Source: Fimbriimonas sp. (lineage in GTDB: Bacteria; Armatimonadota; Fimbriimonadia; Fimbriimonadales; Fimbriimonadaceae). From it: a DNA stretch of 53,043 bases. Within the stretch, counting starts at the first letter, position 1, and each line of letters starts with the position of its first letter. Shown in pieces: positions 18,212 to 27,736 of this stretch. The stretch is taken from assembly GCA_030447945.1 (NCBI GenBank), contig JAUJNV010000002.1:1-53043 (forward strand), read 5' to 3'. Below the pieces are notes generated by a model, which was given only the letters and a program-made list of their open reading frames with translations, did not search any database and was not told the DNA's origin. Position numbers and translations under genes: made by a program.

Positions 18212-18886
18212 ATGCGAAGAGCATTCACGCTGATCGAGCTGCTGGTGGTGATCGCGATCATCGCCATTCTCGCCGCGATTCTTTTCCCCGTGTTCGCGCG
18301 GGCGAAAGCGGCGGCGAAGAAGACGACGTGCCTGTCGAACCTCAAGCAGGTTGGAAGCTCCATCGTGCTCTACATGAACGATCACGACGACGTTTTCCCC
18401 CACGCGCTCGACGCGTCCGACAAGTACGCGCCGAACATCTGGGATCACTCGCCCGAGTACCGCGCCCGGATCGCGGCCATGCCGATGCTGCACGAGGCGG
18501 TTCAGCCGTACCTTAAAAACCGAAGCGTCTTCCAGTGCCCCTCGGACGTAGGGACCAAGCTCTTGGACAATCATCCGGATCAAGAGTTCGTGACCTCGCC
18601 CAGCATGTACCGGGTGTATGGTTCGAGCTACCTCTTCCGCACGGAGATCGCCTTCCGATTCCTTACGCAGACGAGCTTCCAGCTCCCGTCGAACATCAAC
18701 GTTCTTTTCGACGGCGCGGGCCACTGGCACGGCGATGGCCGAGCGCTGGACAAGGAAGACGTGCAGAACCCCGAGACCTACTTCGGCCTGATCCGCGGGT
18801 ATCGCTACAACACTCTCTTCGGCGATATGCACGCGAAATCCCTCTCTCGCGACGCCCTCGACCAGGCGTGGGCGACGCCGCTCTAG
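18212..18886 (+). CDS. Pseudopilin-like protein with type IV prepilin N terminus
   Basis: The first 30 residues are a textbook prepilin signal: MRRAFTLIELLVVIAIIAIL, with the cleavage site before Phe-Thr-Leu-Ile-Glu and Glu at +5. The mature part has a CLSNLKQVGSSIVLYMNDHDD stretch, a VFQCPSD motif and a closing region (RYNTLFGDMHAK) like the H-X9-DG C terminus common in Planctomycetota and Armatimonadota. AGGAG sits just before the ATG. It is probably processed by a prepilin peptidase and assembled in, or anchored by, a type II secretion/type IV pilus-like machine encoded elsewhere. Confidence 0.88.
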   Translation: MRRAFTLIELLVVIAIIAILAAILFPVFARAKAAAKKTTCLSNLKQVGSSIVLYMNDHDDVFPHALDASDKYAPNIWDHSPEYRARIAAMPMLHEAVQPYLKNRSVFQCPSDVGTKLLDNHPDQEFVTSPSMYRVYGSSYLFRTEIAFRFLTQTSFQLPSNINVLFDGAGHWHGDGRALDKEDVQNPETYFGLIRGYRYNTLFGDMHAKSLSRDALDQAWATPL

Positions 18887-18938
18887 AGCCGCTTCGGGCC
18901 GCGCCCGAAGGGCTGCTTTGTGGCATCATCCGTGCTAA

Positions 18939-19362
18939 ATGCGCGAAGGCTCTGCGACCCGGCGGGTGCTCCTGATAGAGGACAACGAGGACGACCAGTT
19001 CACCATCGGTCGCGCCGTCCGGCGCTTCGACCCGGAGATTCGTTTGGCCGTCGCGGCAGACGGCGAAGAGGCCATCACTATGGGTCGCGCGCTGGCGGAC
19101 GCCGCCACATTGCCGGACTTAGTCTTCCTGGACTTGAAGCTGCCCAAGGTCGACGGCTTGGAGGTGCTGCGCCACCTGCGCGCCGACGACCGCTACGACT
19201 GCGTACCCATCGTCGTCTTTCTTACACCGGAGAACCCGGCCGTGAGGGGCTGCCACAGCCTTGGCGTCAGCAGCTACTTGCGGAAGAGGTTGACTTCGAC
19301 AGCTTCCAAGATGACTTGGGCATCGCCCTCGGCAATGGCTTACCGTGCATGCCTGTCCCTAG
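18939..19362 (+). CDS. Single-domain response regulator (Rcp1/CheY-like), two frame breaks
   Basis: Stand-alone phospho-receiver. RRVLLIEDNEDDQFTI gives the acidic pocket near residues 14-19, LVFLDLKLPKVDGLEVL carries the phospho-acceptor Asp65, VVFLTPEN the switch Thr, and SSYLRK the conserved Lys. Frame breaks near 19285 and 19331, each fixed by one added base, continue the protein as EVDFDSFQDDLGIALG and WLTVHACP to the TAG at 19360-19362, giving about 141 residues, normal for this type. Rcp1-like regulators usually pair with a phytochrome or hybrid kinase, which is not seen here. Its stop codon overlaps that of the convergent smc gene. Confidence 0.82.
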
Positions 19363-22300
19363 GCTTCGGCCGCCGCGAGAGTGGTCGGTACCAGCGTCGA
19401 CACTCCCGGCTCCTGCATGGTAATGCCGAGCCACACAGGCGCGGCCTCGATGGTGGCGGGGTTGTGCGTGATGAGCAGGTACTGCGTCGCTCCCGCAGAC
19501 TCCTTGAGGGCCGCTAAGAACCGCTCGACGTTACGCCCGTCCAGCGGAGCGTCCACCTCGTCGAGCACGACCAGCGGGCTTGGCCGGACACGGAGGAGCG
19601 CCAGGAGGAACGCGACCGCGCAGAGCGCCCTCTCTCCGCCGCTGAGGAGCTCGAGACGTTGGGGGCGCTTACCGGGGGGCGTCGCCTCGATATCAACCCC
19701 GCTCTCGAGGAGGTGTGTTGGCTCGGTCAGGAACACCCGACCCTGCCCTCCGCCGAAGAGGCGCTCGAAGGTCTCGACGTAGGCCGCCTCCAGCTTCGCG
19801 AAAGCACCGAGGAACCGCTCCCGGGTCAGCCGGTCCAGCTCGGCCATCGCCGCCTCGACCTCGGCCATCCCTGAACGCACGTCCTCCCTCTGCGCCTCCA
19901 GTTCTTCGCTGCGGGCGGCCAGGCGCTCATAGGCGGCGATGGCTCCGAGATTAACTTCCCCCATCGCCTTGATCTCCCTCCGTAGGCGGGTGGCGAGACT
20001 TGCTGCGTCGGGCGCGGGCTCCTCGGTCACCGTCACAAGGTCAGCCTCGCCCAAGCCGTACTCTTCCAGCAGCCGCTGCAAGGCCCCGGCCCGGCGAGCT
20101 TCAGCGCGGACACGGATTAGCTCTTCGCGGTGTCCCTTCTCCCCTTGCTCCCCCGCCGCAACCCGAGCCCGCTTCACCTCAACCGCAATCTCGTCGCGCC
20201 GCCGCGCGAACGAGGCCAAAGCGAGTTCGAGCGTCGCCAGAGACTCTTGGGCCTCGCCGCGCGCCAGGCCGGCGTCCTCATGTCGTCGCCGCGCGCCAGC
20301 GGCCTGGGCCAGCAGACGTTCCCGCTCAGGGGTCAGCCCTTTCAGACGAGCCTCGCGCGTGCCTTCGGCTTCCTGGGCGGACTTCAGGCGCTGTTGGAGA
20401 GCTTGAACCCTCTCCTGCGCCGAGCGGAGCCGGCTACGAGCCGCGGACAGCCGCTGCTCGGCCTCGCGACCACGCGCGGTGTGGGTGGCGAGGTTCGCGG
20501 CGGCTGCATCCCGCTCCGCCTCGGCCGCCGCGAGGTTGACGATGGGAAGGGCTTCGTCAGCGGGTTCGGCCTGAGAGGCCAGTTCGGCGCGGAGCCGCGC
20601 GACCGTACGCTCCGTCGCGACGACCTCCCGCGAGTGCTCTCGATGCGCGGCCAGCACGGCTTCCCGCTCGCGCTCCGCCTCCACCGCTTTCGCCCGTGCC
20701 GCGCGAAGCTCGGCGAGCAGCGATTCCTGGCGGGCGCGGCGTGCCCGGGCACGCTCCTCCATCGCCGTGATCTCCGCCCCAAGCCGGTCTAGTTCCGCCT
20801 GGAGGGTCCGCATTTCCGCCCGGCGTTGAACGAGCCCCAGCCCGGACCGCGGATTTACCCCACCGGTGACGGCGCCGCCCGAGTAGACCACCTCGCCCGC
20901 CAGTGTCACCATCCGGCTCCAGCCGGGCGTGCGGGCGAGGCAAAGGGCGACATCCAGCGTCTCCACGACCAGGACGCGGCCCAGCAGGCTCTCGATCACC
21001 GGGCGGTGGACGGCCTCGCATCGCACGAGCTCGCTTGCCCGTCCAAGCACCCCTGGCTCCCCGAGCAGGCGGCGCAGGGCGGAGTCGACGCCGGCAGGCC
21101 GCACAAGTGGGATCGGCTGGAAGGTCGCTCGACCGGCCCGGTGTGTGCGAAGCCACTCGATCGCCCCTTTTGCCTCGTCCTCCGAAGGGACGATCAGATC
21201 GTTGGCGCTGGCTCCCAGCGCCGTCTCCAGCGCCAGCGCGAGCTCCGGGTCCGCCTCGATGGCCCGCCCGACGGGCAGGTATTGACCAGGCAGCAGCCCC
21301 TTCTTCTTCGCGTCGAGCACCGCCCGGACCCCGTGCGGCAGCCCCTCGTCCGCGTCCAGCGTCGCCTCCACGCCGCGCCTCCTCCCTTCGGTCGTGGCTC
21401 GCTGCGCCAGCGCCTTCCGTAGCGCTTCGGCGGCGGGGCCTTCTTCTCCCCGCAGCGCCTCCAATGCGGCTTCGACCTCGTGAACCGACCGCCGCGCTTC
21501 CTCGAAGCCGGTCTCCCGGACCGCCAGGAGAGTGTGCGCTTCGGCTACCGATTTCTGGGCCGCCACGAGCGCGGCGTCGGCGATACGAATCTCCCGCTCC
21601 GCCACGGCGCGTCTCTCATTCCGATGCGCCCGATCTACTTGCGCCTTCAGGCTTCGTCCCTGGGACGCCCGCGCGACGGCAAGAGCGCCTTCCGCTTCGC
21701 GTAACGCCCCTGCCAGCCCGGGGGACGCTTGCGCCGCCGCCGCGCTTTCAGCGCCGAGCCCGTCGACGACCCTCTGCTCCTCGGCGGCGTTCCGGCGGGA
21801 GTCGTCCAGGTCGTGCTGGAGGTCCGCCAGCCGATGCGCGTAGGCCGCGCCCTCCTCGTTCAGGGCGCGCTCCAGCTCGTCCAGTCCCCGGCCGCGCTCC
21901 TCGGCCAGCCGCAGGTCACCCTCCGCCCCCTCGGCCGCGGAGCGGGCCTCCTGCACCGCCGCCCGCGCTTGCTCGGTCTCGCGCTCCTTCTCCGCAATGT
22001 CGCCCGCCAAGCGCCGCGCCTCCTCTTCCAGCGCCTCCGCCCTTGCCGTCTCCTCGCGGGCGCGGCGTGCGGCCTCCTCGTGCCGCTCGCTGTGCTCGTT
22101 CACCTCGCGGGCGGCGCGGGTGGCCTCCGCGGCGAGCAGCGCGACCTCGATCTTGCGCAAGGCACTCTGGGCGTCCTTGTAGCGCCGGGCCGTTTCGGCC
22201 TCCTCCCGCAGAGGCTCACGCTGGGTCTCGATCTCGCGCAGGATGTCGTCCACACGCTCCAGGTGGGTGCGGGCGGAAGCCAAGCGGCGGCGCTTTCCCC

Positions 22301-22822
22301 TGGCGGCGCGCCCGGTACCGTGCTGTACGCCGGCCGCCTCGTCTACCCACGCCCGGCGCTCCTCGGCGGAAGCGGCGAGGGCGCCGTCGATCTCCTTCTG
22401 CCCGACGATGGCGTACCCCGCGCGCCCGAGGCCGGAGTCGGCGAGGAGGTCGAGGACGTCGCGCTGGCGGCACGCCTGGCGGTTGATCGCGTATTCGCTC
22501 TCGCCCGAGCGGCTGAGGCGTCGAGTGACGGGAGACTTCGGATGTGGCAACGGGCAATGAGCCGTCTCCGTTATCGAAAACCAGCGTTACTCGGCATAGC
22601 CGAGCGCCTTACGGCGGGCGCTGCCGCCGAAGATCACGTCCGTGCCCGTCTGCGCCCGGAGCTGGCGCGCGTTGGAAACCCAGCCCCCACAAGATGGCGT
22701 CTACGAGGTTGGACTTCGCAGCCGTTCGGGCCGACCACGGCGATGAGGTTTCCTCCAGGGGAAAACTTCGGCCGGTCGGCGAAGGTCTTGAACCCAAAGA
22801 TCCGGACGCGCTTCAGCCGCAT
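19359..22822 (-). CDS. smc: SMC, chromosome condensation/segregation ATPase (frame breaks near the N terminus)
   Basis: About 1155-residue SMC protein acting with ScpAB. The ATG at 22822 opens MRLKRVRIFGFKTFADRP, then GNLIAVVGPNGC with the Walker A continuing as KSNLVDAILWGLG in another frame. Next come the SNARQLRAQTGTDVIFGG stretch, two long Glu/Arg/Ala-rich coiled coils, a hinge with GQYLPVGRAIE and GAVTGG, and the C-terminal head with LLSGGERALCAVAFLLALL and Walker B PLVVLDEVDAPLD. Three or four small indels between about 22530 and 22720 break the frame. The rest (19359-22550) is one open frame. The very high Arg/Glu/Ala content is normal for the coiled coil. I consider the gene functional. 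Confidence 0.92.
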
Positions 22823-22947
22823 TCGCGGCGTGGATCGTACCTTCCCTGCCCAACGCCTATCTTGGCGCACTTTCCGGACCGCACGGGCGCCTCGGCTCGG
22901 AAAGCTCAAGGAGGACCGGAAGTCGAAGAGTAAAACTCGAATCCATC

Positions 22948-23440
22948 ATGAGACACGGTCGAGTTAGCTTCTGTATTCTGGTTTTGCTGGTTTTAGTTGC
23001 CCCGTCGCTTGCGGATCAGCAGACCAAGGCGGCGATCGCGAAGCAGTACGCAAGGCTCGATAGTGCCTGGAAGTCGAACGTGGCGGCGCGGAAGCATCGG
23101 GCCTTGCTCGCGGTTACCGCGCCGGATTCCTGCACCGGCACGAAGGCCGAGCACCGCTGACACTCGCGCAGGTATTGCGACGGGTGCGGGCGAACTCCGG
23201 TGCGTATCACCGTGCAGGGTGTGTCGACGGAGATAATGAACGTGAGGCGAAGAGGGCGCCAAGCCATCGTCGACACATTTCACCAGCACCTCGTGTCGGT
23301 GCGGCACGGGAACATGGTGTGGGCACCGGCGTTCAACGCCATGACCCGCGACACTTGATCTTGACCGGCAAGGGATGGCGCCTGAAGGAGATTGCGACTG
23401 CGAAGGCGAAAGACCCTCGCGTCGAGCAGCAGTGGTGCAA
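22948..23440 (+). pseudogene. Secreted DUF4440/SnoaL-like protein, frame-broken
   Basis: The ORF starting at 22948 has a signal peptide (hydrophobic residues 7-21, then SLADQQ). It continues with a DUF4440-like helix, YARLDSAWKSN, before the first break near 23100. Further family pieces appear in the other frames: PLTLAQVLRRVRANSGAY, then QGVSTEIMNVRRRG, AMTRDT and finally LTGKGWRLKEIATAKAK, which matches the DTW-KT-KGWRLK-style end of the family. At least three indels are needed. It may be a real pseudogene or a badly read gene. Role unknown; such proteins are NTF2-like folds. Confidence 0.55.
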
Positions 23441-23469
23441 CGAAGGCGGTGATCGGACGCACCACCCTC

Positions 23470-24509
23470 GCTTCCGTGCCCATCTGCGGGAGTATCGGTC
23501 GCGGCGAGCGAGCTCCTACGACCTTACGGGAGGCAACGCCGACTTCTGGACCATCGGACCCGGCGAGCGCCGAACGCTCTCCACGAGGACCGGCCCGGGT
23601 GCATCAAGCATCTGGATTACGGTCCGGGGACGACGGGCTGTTCGTGGCCCCGGCGGATGGTGCTGCGGATCTGGTGGGATGGTGAGAACGACCCGAGCGT
23701 CGAAGCGCCGCTGGGTGACTTTTTCGGCGTAGGGCACGGGCGGCTACGAAACTTCTCTTCCCTTCCCCTCCAGATGTCGCCGCAGGACGGACAGGGGCTG
23801 AACTGCTGGTTTCCGATGCCGTTCAATGCCGCCCGGGTCGAGGTGCTGAGCGAGTGCGAGAGACCCGTCCACTTTTACTTTTACTTGACTACGAGGAGTA
23901 CGACCAGCCGCACGGACCGGACGTGGCGCGGTTCCACGCGCAGTGGCGGCGGAGGCACTGACCCGAGGGGTGGCTCACGGAGCGGCTGGGGTCGCCTGGC
24001 GTGCAGGAGTGGTTTCGAAGCCTAACCTCTCTGACCGCGACAACTACGTGATCCTCGAAGCGGAGGGTAACGGGGTCTACGTCGGGTGCAACTTGAACGT
24101 GGATTGCTTCCAGCGCCAGGGGAACGACTGGTACGGCGAAGGGGACGACATGGTCGTGATTGACGGCGAGCCGTGGCCGCCGCGCGCCTGCGGCACGGGC
24201 ACCGAGGACTACTTCGGCGGCCTACGGCCCGCGCCAGGAGTTCTGCGCGCCGTACCGCGGGATCACCATGTACTGGGCTCCCCGGAGTGGCCCTGGAAGG
24301 GCAAGAACTCCATGTATCGGTTCCACATCGAGGACCCGATCCGCTTCGAACGGAGCATCCGTGAGCATCGAGCACGGCCACGCGAACAAGCTCGAACGAC
24401 TACTCCAGCACCGCCTACTGGTACCAGATGGAGCCGCACCCGGCCGTTCCCACCGCTCCTGTCAGCGGAGGCGCGTCTGCCGAGGCCCAGCGAGCCGGAG
24501 TTCCCGTAG
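23470..24509 (+). pseudogene. DUF2961 (GH172-type) protein, frame-broken
   Basis: Pieces in all three frames line up with one DUF2961 protein: SRRASSYDLTGGNADFWTI, an RTGPGCIKHLW-type stretch, VLRIWWDGENDPSVEAPLGD, FFGVGHGRLRNFSSLPLQM, LNCWFPMPFNAARVEV, NYVILEAEGNGVYVGC, DMVVIDGEPWPP, the diagnostic CGTGTEDYFGG, NSMYRFHIEDPIRF and NDYSSTAYWYQ, ending at the TAG at 24507-24509. DUF2961 proteins include GH172 difructose-anhydride and related fructofuranosidases, usually secreted. About six breaks are needed, so it is either decayed or in a poorly read stretch. The last ~120 bases recur at 27285-27400. Confidence 0.7.
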
Positions 24510-24531
24510 AGGATGTAGAGGAGTTCTTGGA

Positions 24532-24749
24532 CCCCCTCGCCTTTTGCGCAGCAAGGGAGAGGGCAGGGGTGAGGGCTCTGGGTAGTGTCTGCTCCGACTA
24601 AGCCTGGAACCCAGACCTTCCGGAGATCCTAGCAAGGGCGCAAAGGGCGGAGAAGGCTTGGCGCCTTGGCGAGAATCTCACCGGCTGTTGGGACTTCCCG
24701 GAACCCTCACCCCCTGCCCCTCTCCTTTGCTGCGCAAAAGGCGAGGGTC
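24532..24749. repeat. Inverted pair of G/C-rich REP-like palindromes
   Basis: The arm at 24532-24582 and the arm at 24699-24749 are near-perfect reverse complements, sharing for example CCTTTTGCGCAGCAA / TTGCTGCGCAAAAGG. Each arm is itself a hairpin with the TGCGCA palindrome at its tip and CCCTC/GAGGG at its base. Between them lies a second motif, GGCGCAAAGGGCGGAGAAG (about 24627-24660). The pair sits between the 3' ends of the convergent DUF2961 gene and the 24782-25060 fragment. Confidence 0.75.
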
Positions 24750-24781
24750 GGAGATTCTCTCCGAGTTCCTCTTACATTCTC

Positions 24782-25060
24782 TTAGCGGGGGCCCCGGCAA
24801 TTCTCGGCCGCTTCGGTGCCCGGCTGGCGGCGGTACTTCAGGTCGATCTCGCCCGTCTCCCGGTTGCCCTTTCGGTAGAGCCGGTACAGGCCGCCTTCCT
24901 TGAGCTCGTAGCCGATCTGGAGGCGGGCGAACGGGCCGCAATCTCTTCGCTCGAGGCGACCTTGTCCAGCCCGCTGGGCAACTTGCAGGGACCTGCTCTG
25001 GCGGCGCGGGGAAATGGTCGGAACGGTTCGAGCAGGGGCTAGCTTGAGATCGGCTGCCTG
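24782..25060 (-). pseudogene. C-terminal fragment of the triplicated secreted family
   Basis: The last ~50 residues (IGYELKEGGLYRLYRKGN, GEIDLKYRRQPGTE) are clearly homologous to the ends of the proteins at 27737 and 29196. A little further upstream, KLPSGLDKVASSEEIA in another frame matches KLPGALGEVASADEMA of the 27737 copy. No counterpart of the N-terminal 350 residues can be found up to 25284, so this is a truncated relic. The function of the family is unknown. Confidence 0.65.
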
Positions 25061-25283
25061 GGCATGTTCCAAACCTTGCTGCCCGCACCGGCGGAACGAC
25101 GACTCAAGCGCTTCCTGCCCCCGACTTGGCAGCCGGTCGTCACCTTCCCGATGGCGCTGGGGAGATGTTTTCCCGGCAACGTGGCGGTGCGCGCTGTGGC
25201 CATCGGGGCACGCATGGCGACCTTGGAAGTAAGCAGAACCCAGCACGGTTCTGAGAGATTCCGACCAAGGAAAAAGTATAGAG

Positions 25284-27251
25284 ATGCCGTATACTGCGAC
25301 GGTGACCTGCCGCGCCAAGCTCGTTTCCTGGCTTCCCTCCCTCGCGCCATTCTCGCTGGGGCAGGTCGTCAGCTTCACGCCGATCGGCGACCTGCCTGGC
25401 GGCCAGACGTACAGCGGAGCCACCGGCGTCTCGGCGGACGCCGCGGTCGTCGCCGGGTCGGGTACCAATGCGGAGAGCACGCAGGCTTTCCGCTGGACCG
25501 CAGTGGGGGACTTCAGGGACTGAACGGCCTGCCGGGCGGCGTCCCTATAAGCAGCGCCTTCGACGTGTCCGCCGACGGCGGCACGATCGTCGGCTACAGC
25601 TTTCGTCGACCGCTCAGATGCCGGTGCGCTGGACGGCGAGCGGCGTCCAGTCGCTGGGCGACCTGCCGGGCGGCGGCACCGACGGAATCGCCTTCGGCGC
25701 CTCCTCGGACGGCAGCGCGATCGTCGGCTACAGCTTCAGCGGCAACGGCTACGAGGCGTTCCGCTGGACCGCCGCCGGCATGATCGGCCTTAACGACCTG
25801 CCGGGTGGTCGCTTCGACAGCCGCGCCGCGGCCATCTCCGGCGACGGCTCGACGGTCGTCGGAACGGGTTCCGTCGGAAGCGAGACCTCGCCCTATCGTA
25901 GGGCTTTCCGCTGGACCGCGTCCAGGAATGGTCGACCTCGGCGATTTGCCGGGAGGCAGCGACTCCAGCGAAGCGTCCGCCGTGTCCGCCGACGGCTCGG
26001 TGGTCGTCGGCTACGGCAACTCAGAGAGCGGCCGTCAGCCCGTGCGCTGGACCACCTCGGGGGAGATTGAGTACCTGGGGGAACTGGCGGGGGGCGGCCG
26101 CGTCGGGGGGCACGCGGCCGCCGTGTCGGCCGACGGCTCCGTGATCGGGGGTCTGAGCAGCTCTCGTGCCTTCGTATGGACGGCGGCGGCGGGGATCCAG
26201 GACCTGCGGCAGGTCCTCGTGGCTCAGGGTTTGGAGGAGGAGCTGGTGGACTGGCAGCTCTCGATAGTCCGTGACGTAAGCGTGACGGGCGCTGTCGCCA
26301 CCGTCGTGGGCGACGCGATCAGCCCCCAGGGCCACCGGGTCGCATTCCGCGCGACCCTCAGCCTGCCCATCCCCGACCTCGCCGACGCCCGCGCCCGCAT
26401 CCTATGGACGGAGCCGGGTGGGCGCGCCTCCATCTGGCGCGTGGATGGGAGCCAGACGGCCCCACCGTCTCCCCCGTCTTCGGCCCCTACGACGGCTGGG
26501 CCGCCAAGCTCATGGCGGTGGGCCTGGGGCGCCGCGCCTCCTCTGGGAGCGGACGGACGGGCGCATCTCCCTGTGGACGATGGACCGCGACAACCAGACC
26601 TACCAGACCGTCGTCGACTTCGGCCCCTACCCGGGCTGGCGGGCGGTGGACCTCGCGGTGGGCAACGACGATCGGCCTTGGATCCTGTGGCGGCACACGG
26701 ACGGACGGATGTCCCTCTGGACGATGGACGCGCGGGGCCGGACGCTCCGGTTGGCCAACGATCACGGGCCGTATCCCGGCTGGACGGTGGAAAAGCTGGC
26801 AGTGGGACCCGACACGCAGCCCCGCGTGCTCTGGCGGCACGTCTCGGGCAAGATCGCCCTCTGGCACCTGTTCGGGAACAGCAGGTCGTTCGCCTACGAC
26901 GGCAACCGCGAGTACGGCCCGTACTCGGGCTGGCAGGCGGTCGACCTCACGGTGGGCGACGACGCCAAGCCCCGCCTCGCGTGGCGGCACACTTCAGGGC
27001 GCGTCTCCTTCTGGACCGTCAACCTGCCGGGGAGCTTCACCTACGAGGACTACGGACCGTACGACGGCTGGGACTTCGTCGGCCTTTCCGTAGGTATCGA
27101 CAACCGGATGCGCGCGCTGTGGAGCCTCCAATCCGGCTCGGTCGCCTCGCTCTGGCGTCTAAACGGCATGGAAGGCTTCACTTTCCAGAACTACGGCTAC
27201 TCGTCGCCGCTCGCCTGGAAACCGCTCGCCGTCGCATCGCCCGCTCCGTAG
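25284..27251 (+). CDS. HAF-repeat plus GPYxGW-repeat secreted protein (several frame breaks)
   Basis: Two repeat blocks make one long protein of roughly 650 residues. After a hydrophobic, signal-like start come at least five HAF units of the type LGDLPGG..S.A.GVSADGSVVVGY......AFRWT (25370-26170), then a linker (DWQLSIVRDVSVTG...). The second block has five or six units of about 50 residues, GPYPGWRAVDLAVGNDDRP-ILWRHTDGRMSLWTMD (26480-27200), which look like beta-propeller or beta-sandwich blades. Breaks lie near 25515, 25610, 25920, 26440 and 26535. The final frame ends at the TAG before 27252. HAF proteins are extracellular; binding or adhesive roles are possible but not shown. Confidence 0.7.
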
Positions 27252-27284
27252 GAACGGCCGAGGGGTGGCTGCCCCTGAGGCGCC

Positions 27285-27400
27285 ACAACGACTACTCCAG
27301 CACCGCCTACTGGTATCAGTTGGAGCCGCACCGGCCGTTTCCGCCCCTCCTGCCGGTGGAAGCACGCCTGCCGAGGCCGAGCGAGCCCCAGTTTCCGTAG
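27285..27400 (+). pseudogene. Isolated 3' end of a DUF2961 gene (duplicate)
   Basis: Encodes HNDYSSTAYWYQLEPHRPF, then RLPRPSEPQFP and a stop. Both the DNA and the peptide match the end of the broken DUF2961 gene at 24394-24509, over about 115 bases. No other part of DUF2961 lies before it; it abuts the end of the HAF-repeat gene. It therefore looks like a relic of a duplication that carried this tail, the palindromes and the 3' end of the downstream convergent gene together. Confidence 0.75.
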
Positions 27401-27422
27401 AGACGGTTGAGAAAGGACCAGG

Positions 27423-27713
27423 CCCCCTTCCCCTGCCGCGATGGTTCTTGCGCGGGAGGGGAAGGGGAAGGGGATGGAGGTTCTGGGCGGTCTCTCAGGT
27501 CGGTGATTTTCTTGCTAGGACGTAGAGCCTTCTCCACCCTTTGCGCCTCGATTACAACGGCCCACTAGAAGAGGCGCAAAGGCGGATGAAGCTCCGCGCC
27601 TTAGTGAGAAACTCTGGGAACTCCCGCTACGCACTGGGCTCGATCGGAGGAGCTACTGCCCAGAATCTCCACCCCCTGTCCCCTCCCCCTCCGCTGCGCG
27701 CAAGGGAAGGGGG
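27423..27713. repeat. Second pair of REP-like palindromes plus a GGCGCAAAGG inverted repeat
   Basis: Hairpin-forming G/C-rich elements at about 27423-27475 (CCCCTTCCCCTG / GGGAGGGGAAGGGG) and 27668-27713 (CCCTCCCCCTCCGC / GCAAGGGAAGGGGG, with GCTGCGCGCA at the tip) occupy the same relative place as the 24532-24749 pair. Between them CCCTTTGCGCCTC (about 27536) and GAGGCGCAAAGG (about 27570) form an inverted repeat related to the motif at 24627. They separate the DUF2961 tail from the convergent gene ending at 27737. Confidence 0.65.
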
Positions 27714-27736
27714 TCCGAGCACTGCGCGACCGCCCC

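Noticed and set aside
18074..18832. A minus-strand frame opposite the pseudopilin
   Set aside because: The plus strand has a complete prepilin signal, Shine-Dalgarno sequence and family C terminus; the antisense frame has no motif.
20903..22486. A 527-codon plus-strand frame within smc
   Set aside because: Arg/Pro/Ala-rich antisense of the coiled coil with no recognisable domain.
24532..24749. Repeats considered as a CRISPR array
   Set aside because: The units are inverted hairpins, not direct repeats with regular spacers, and no cas gene is present.
26404..27400. A single frame running from the repeat protein into the DUF2961 tail
   Set aside because: The repeat block is read in a different frame ending before 27252; the continuous frame is a chance join of shadow sequence with the duplicated tail.
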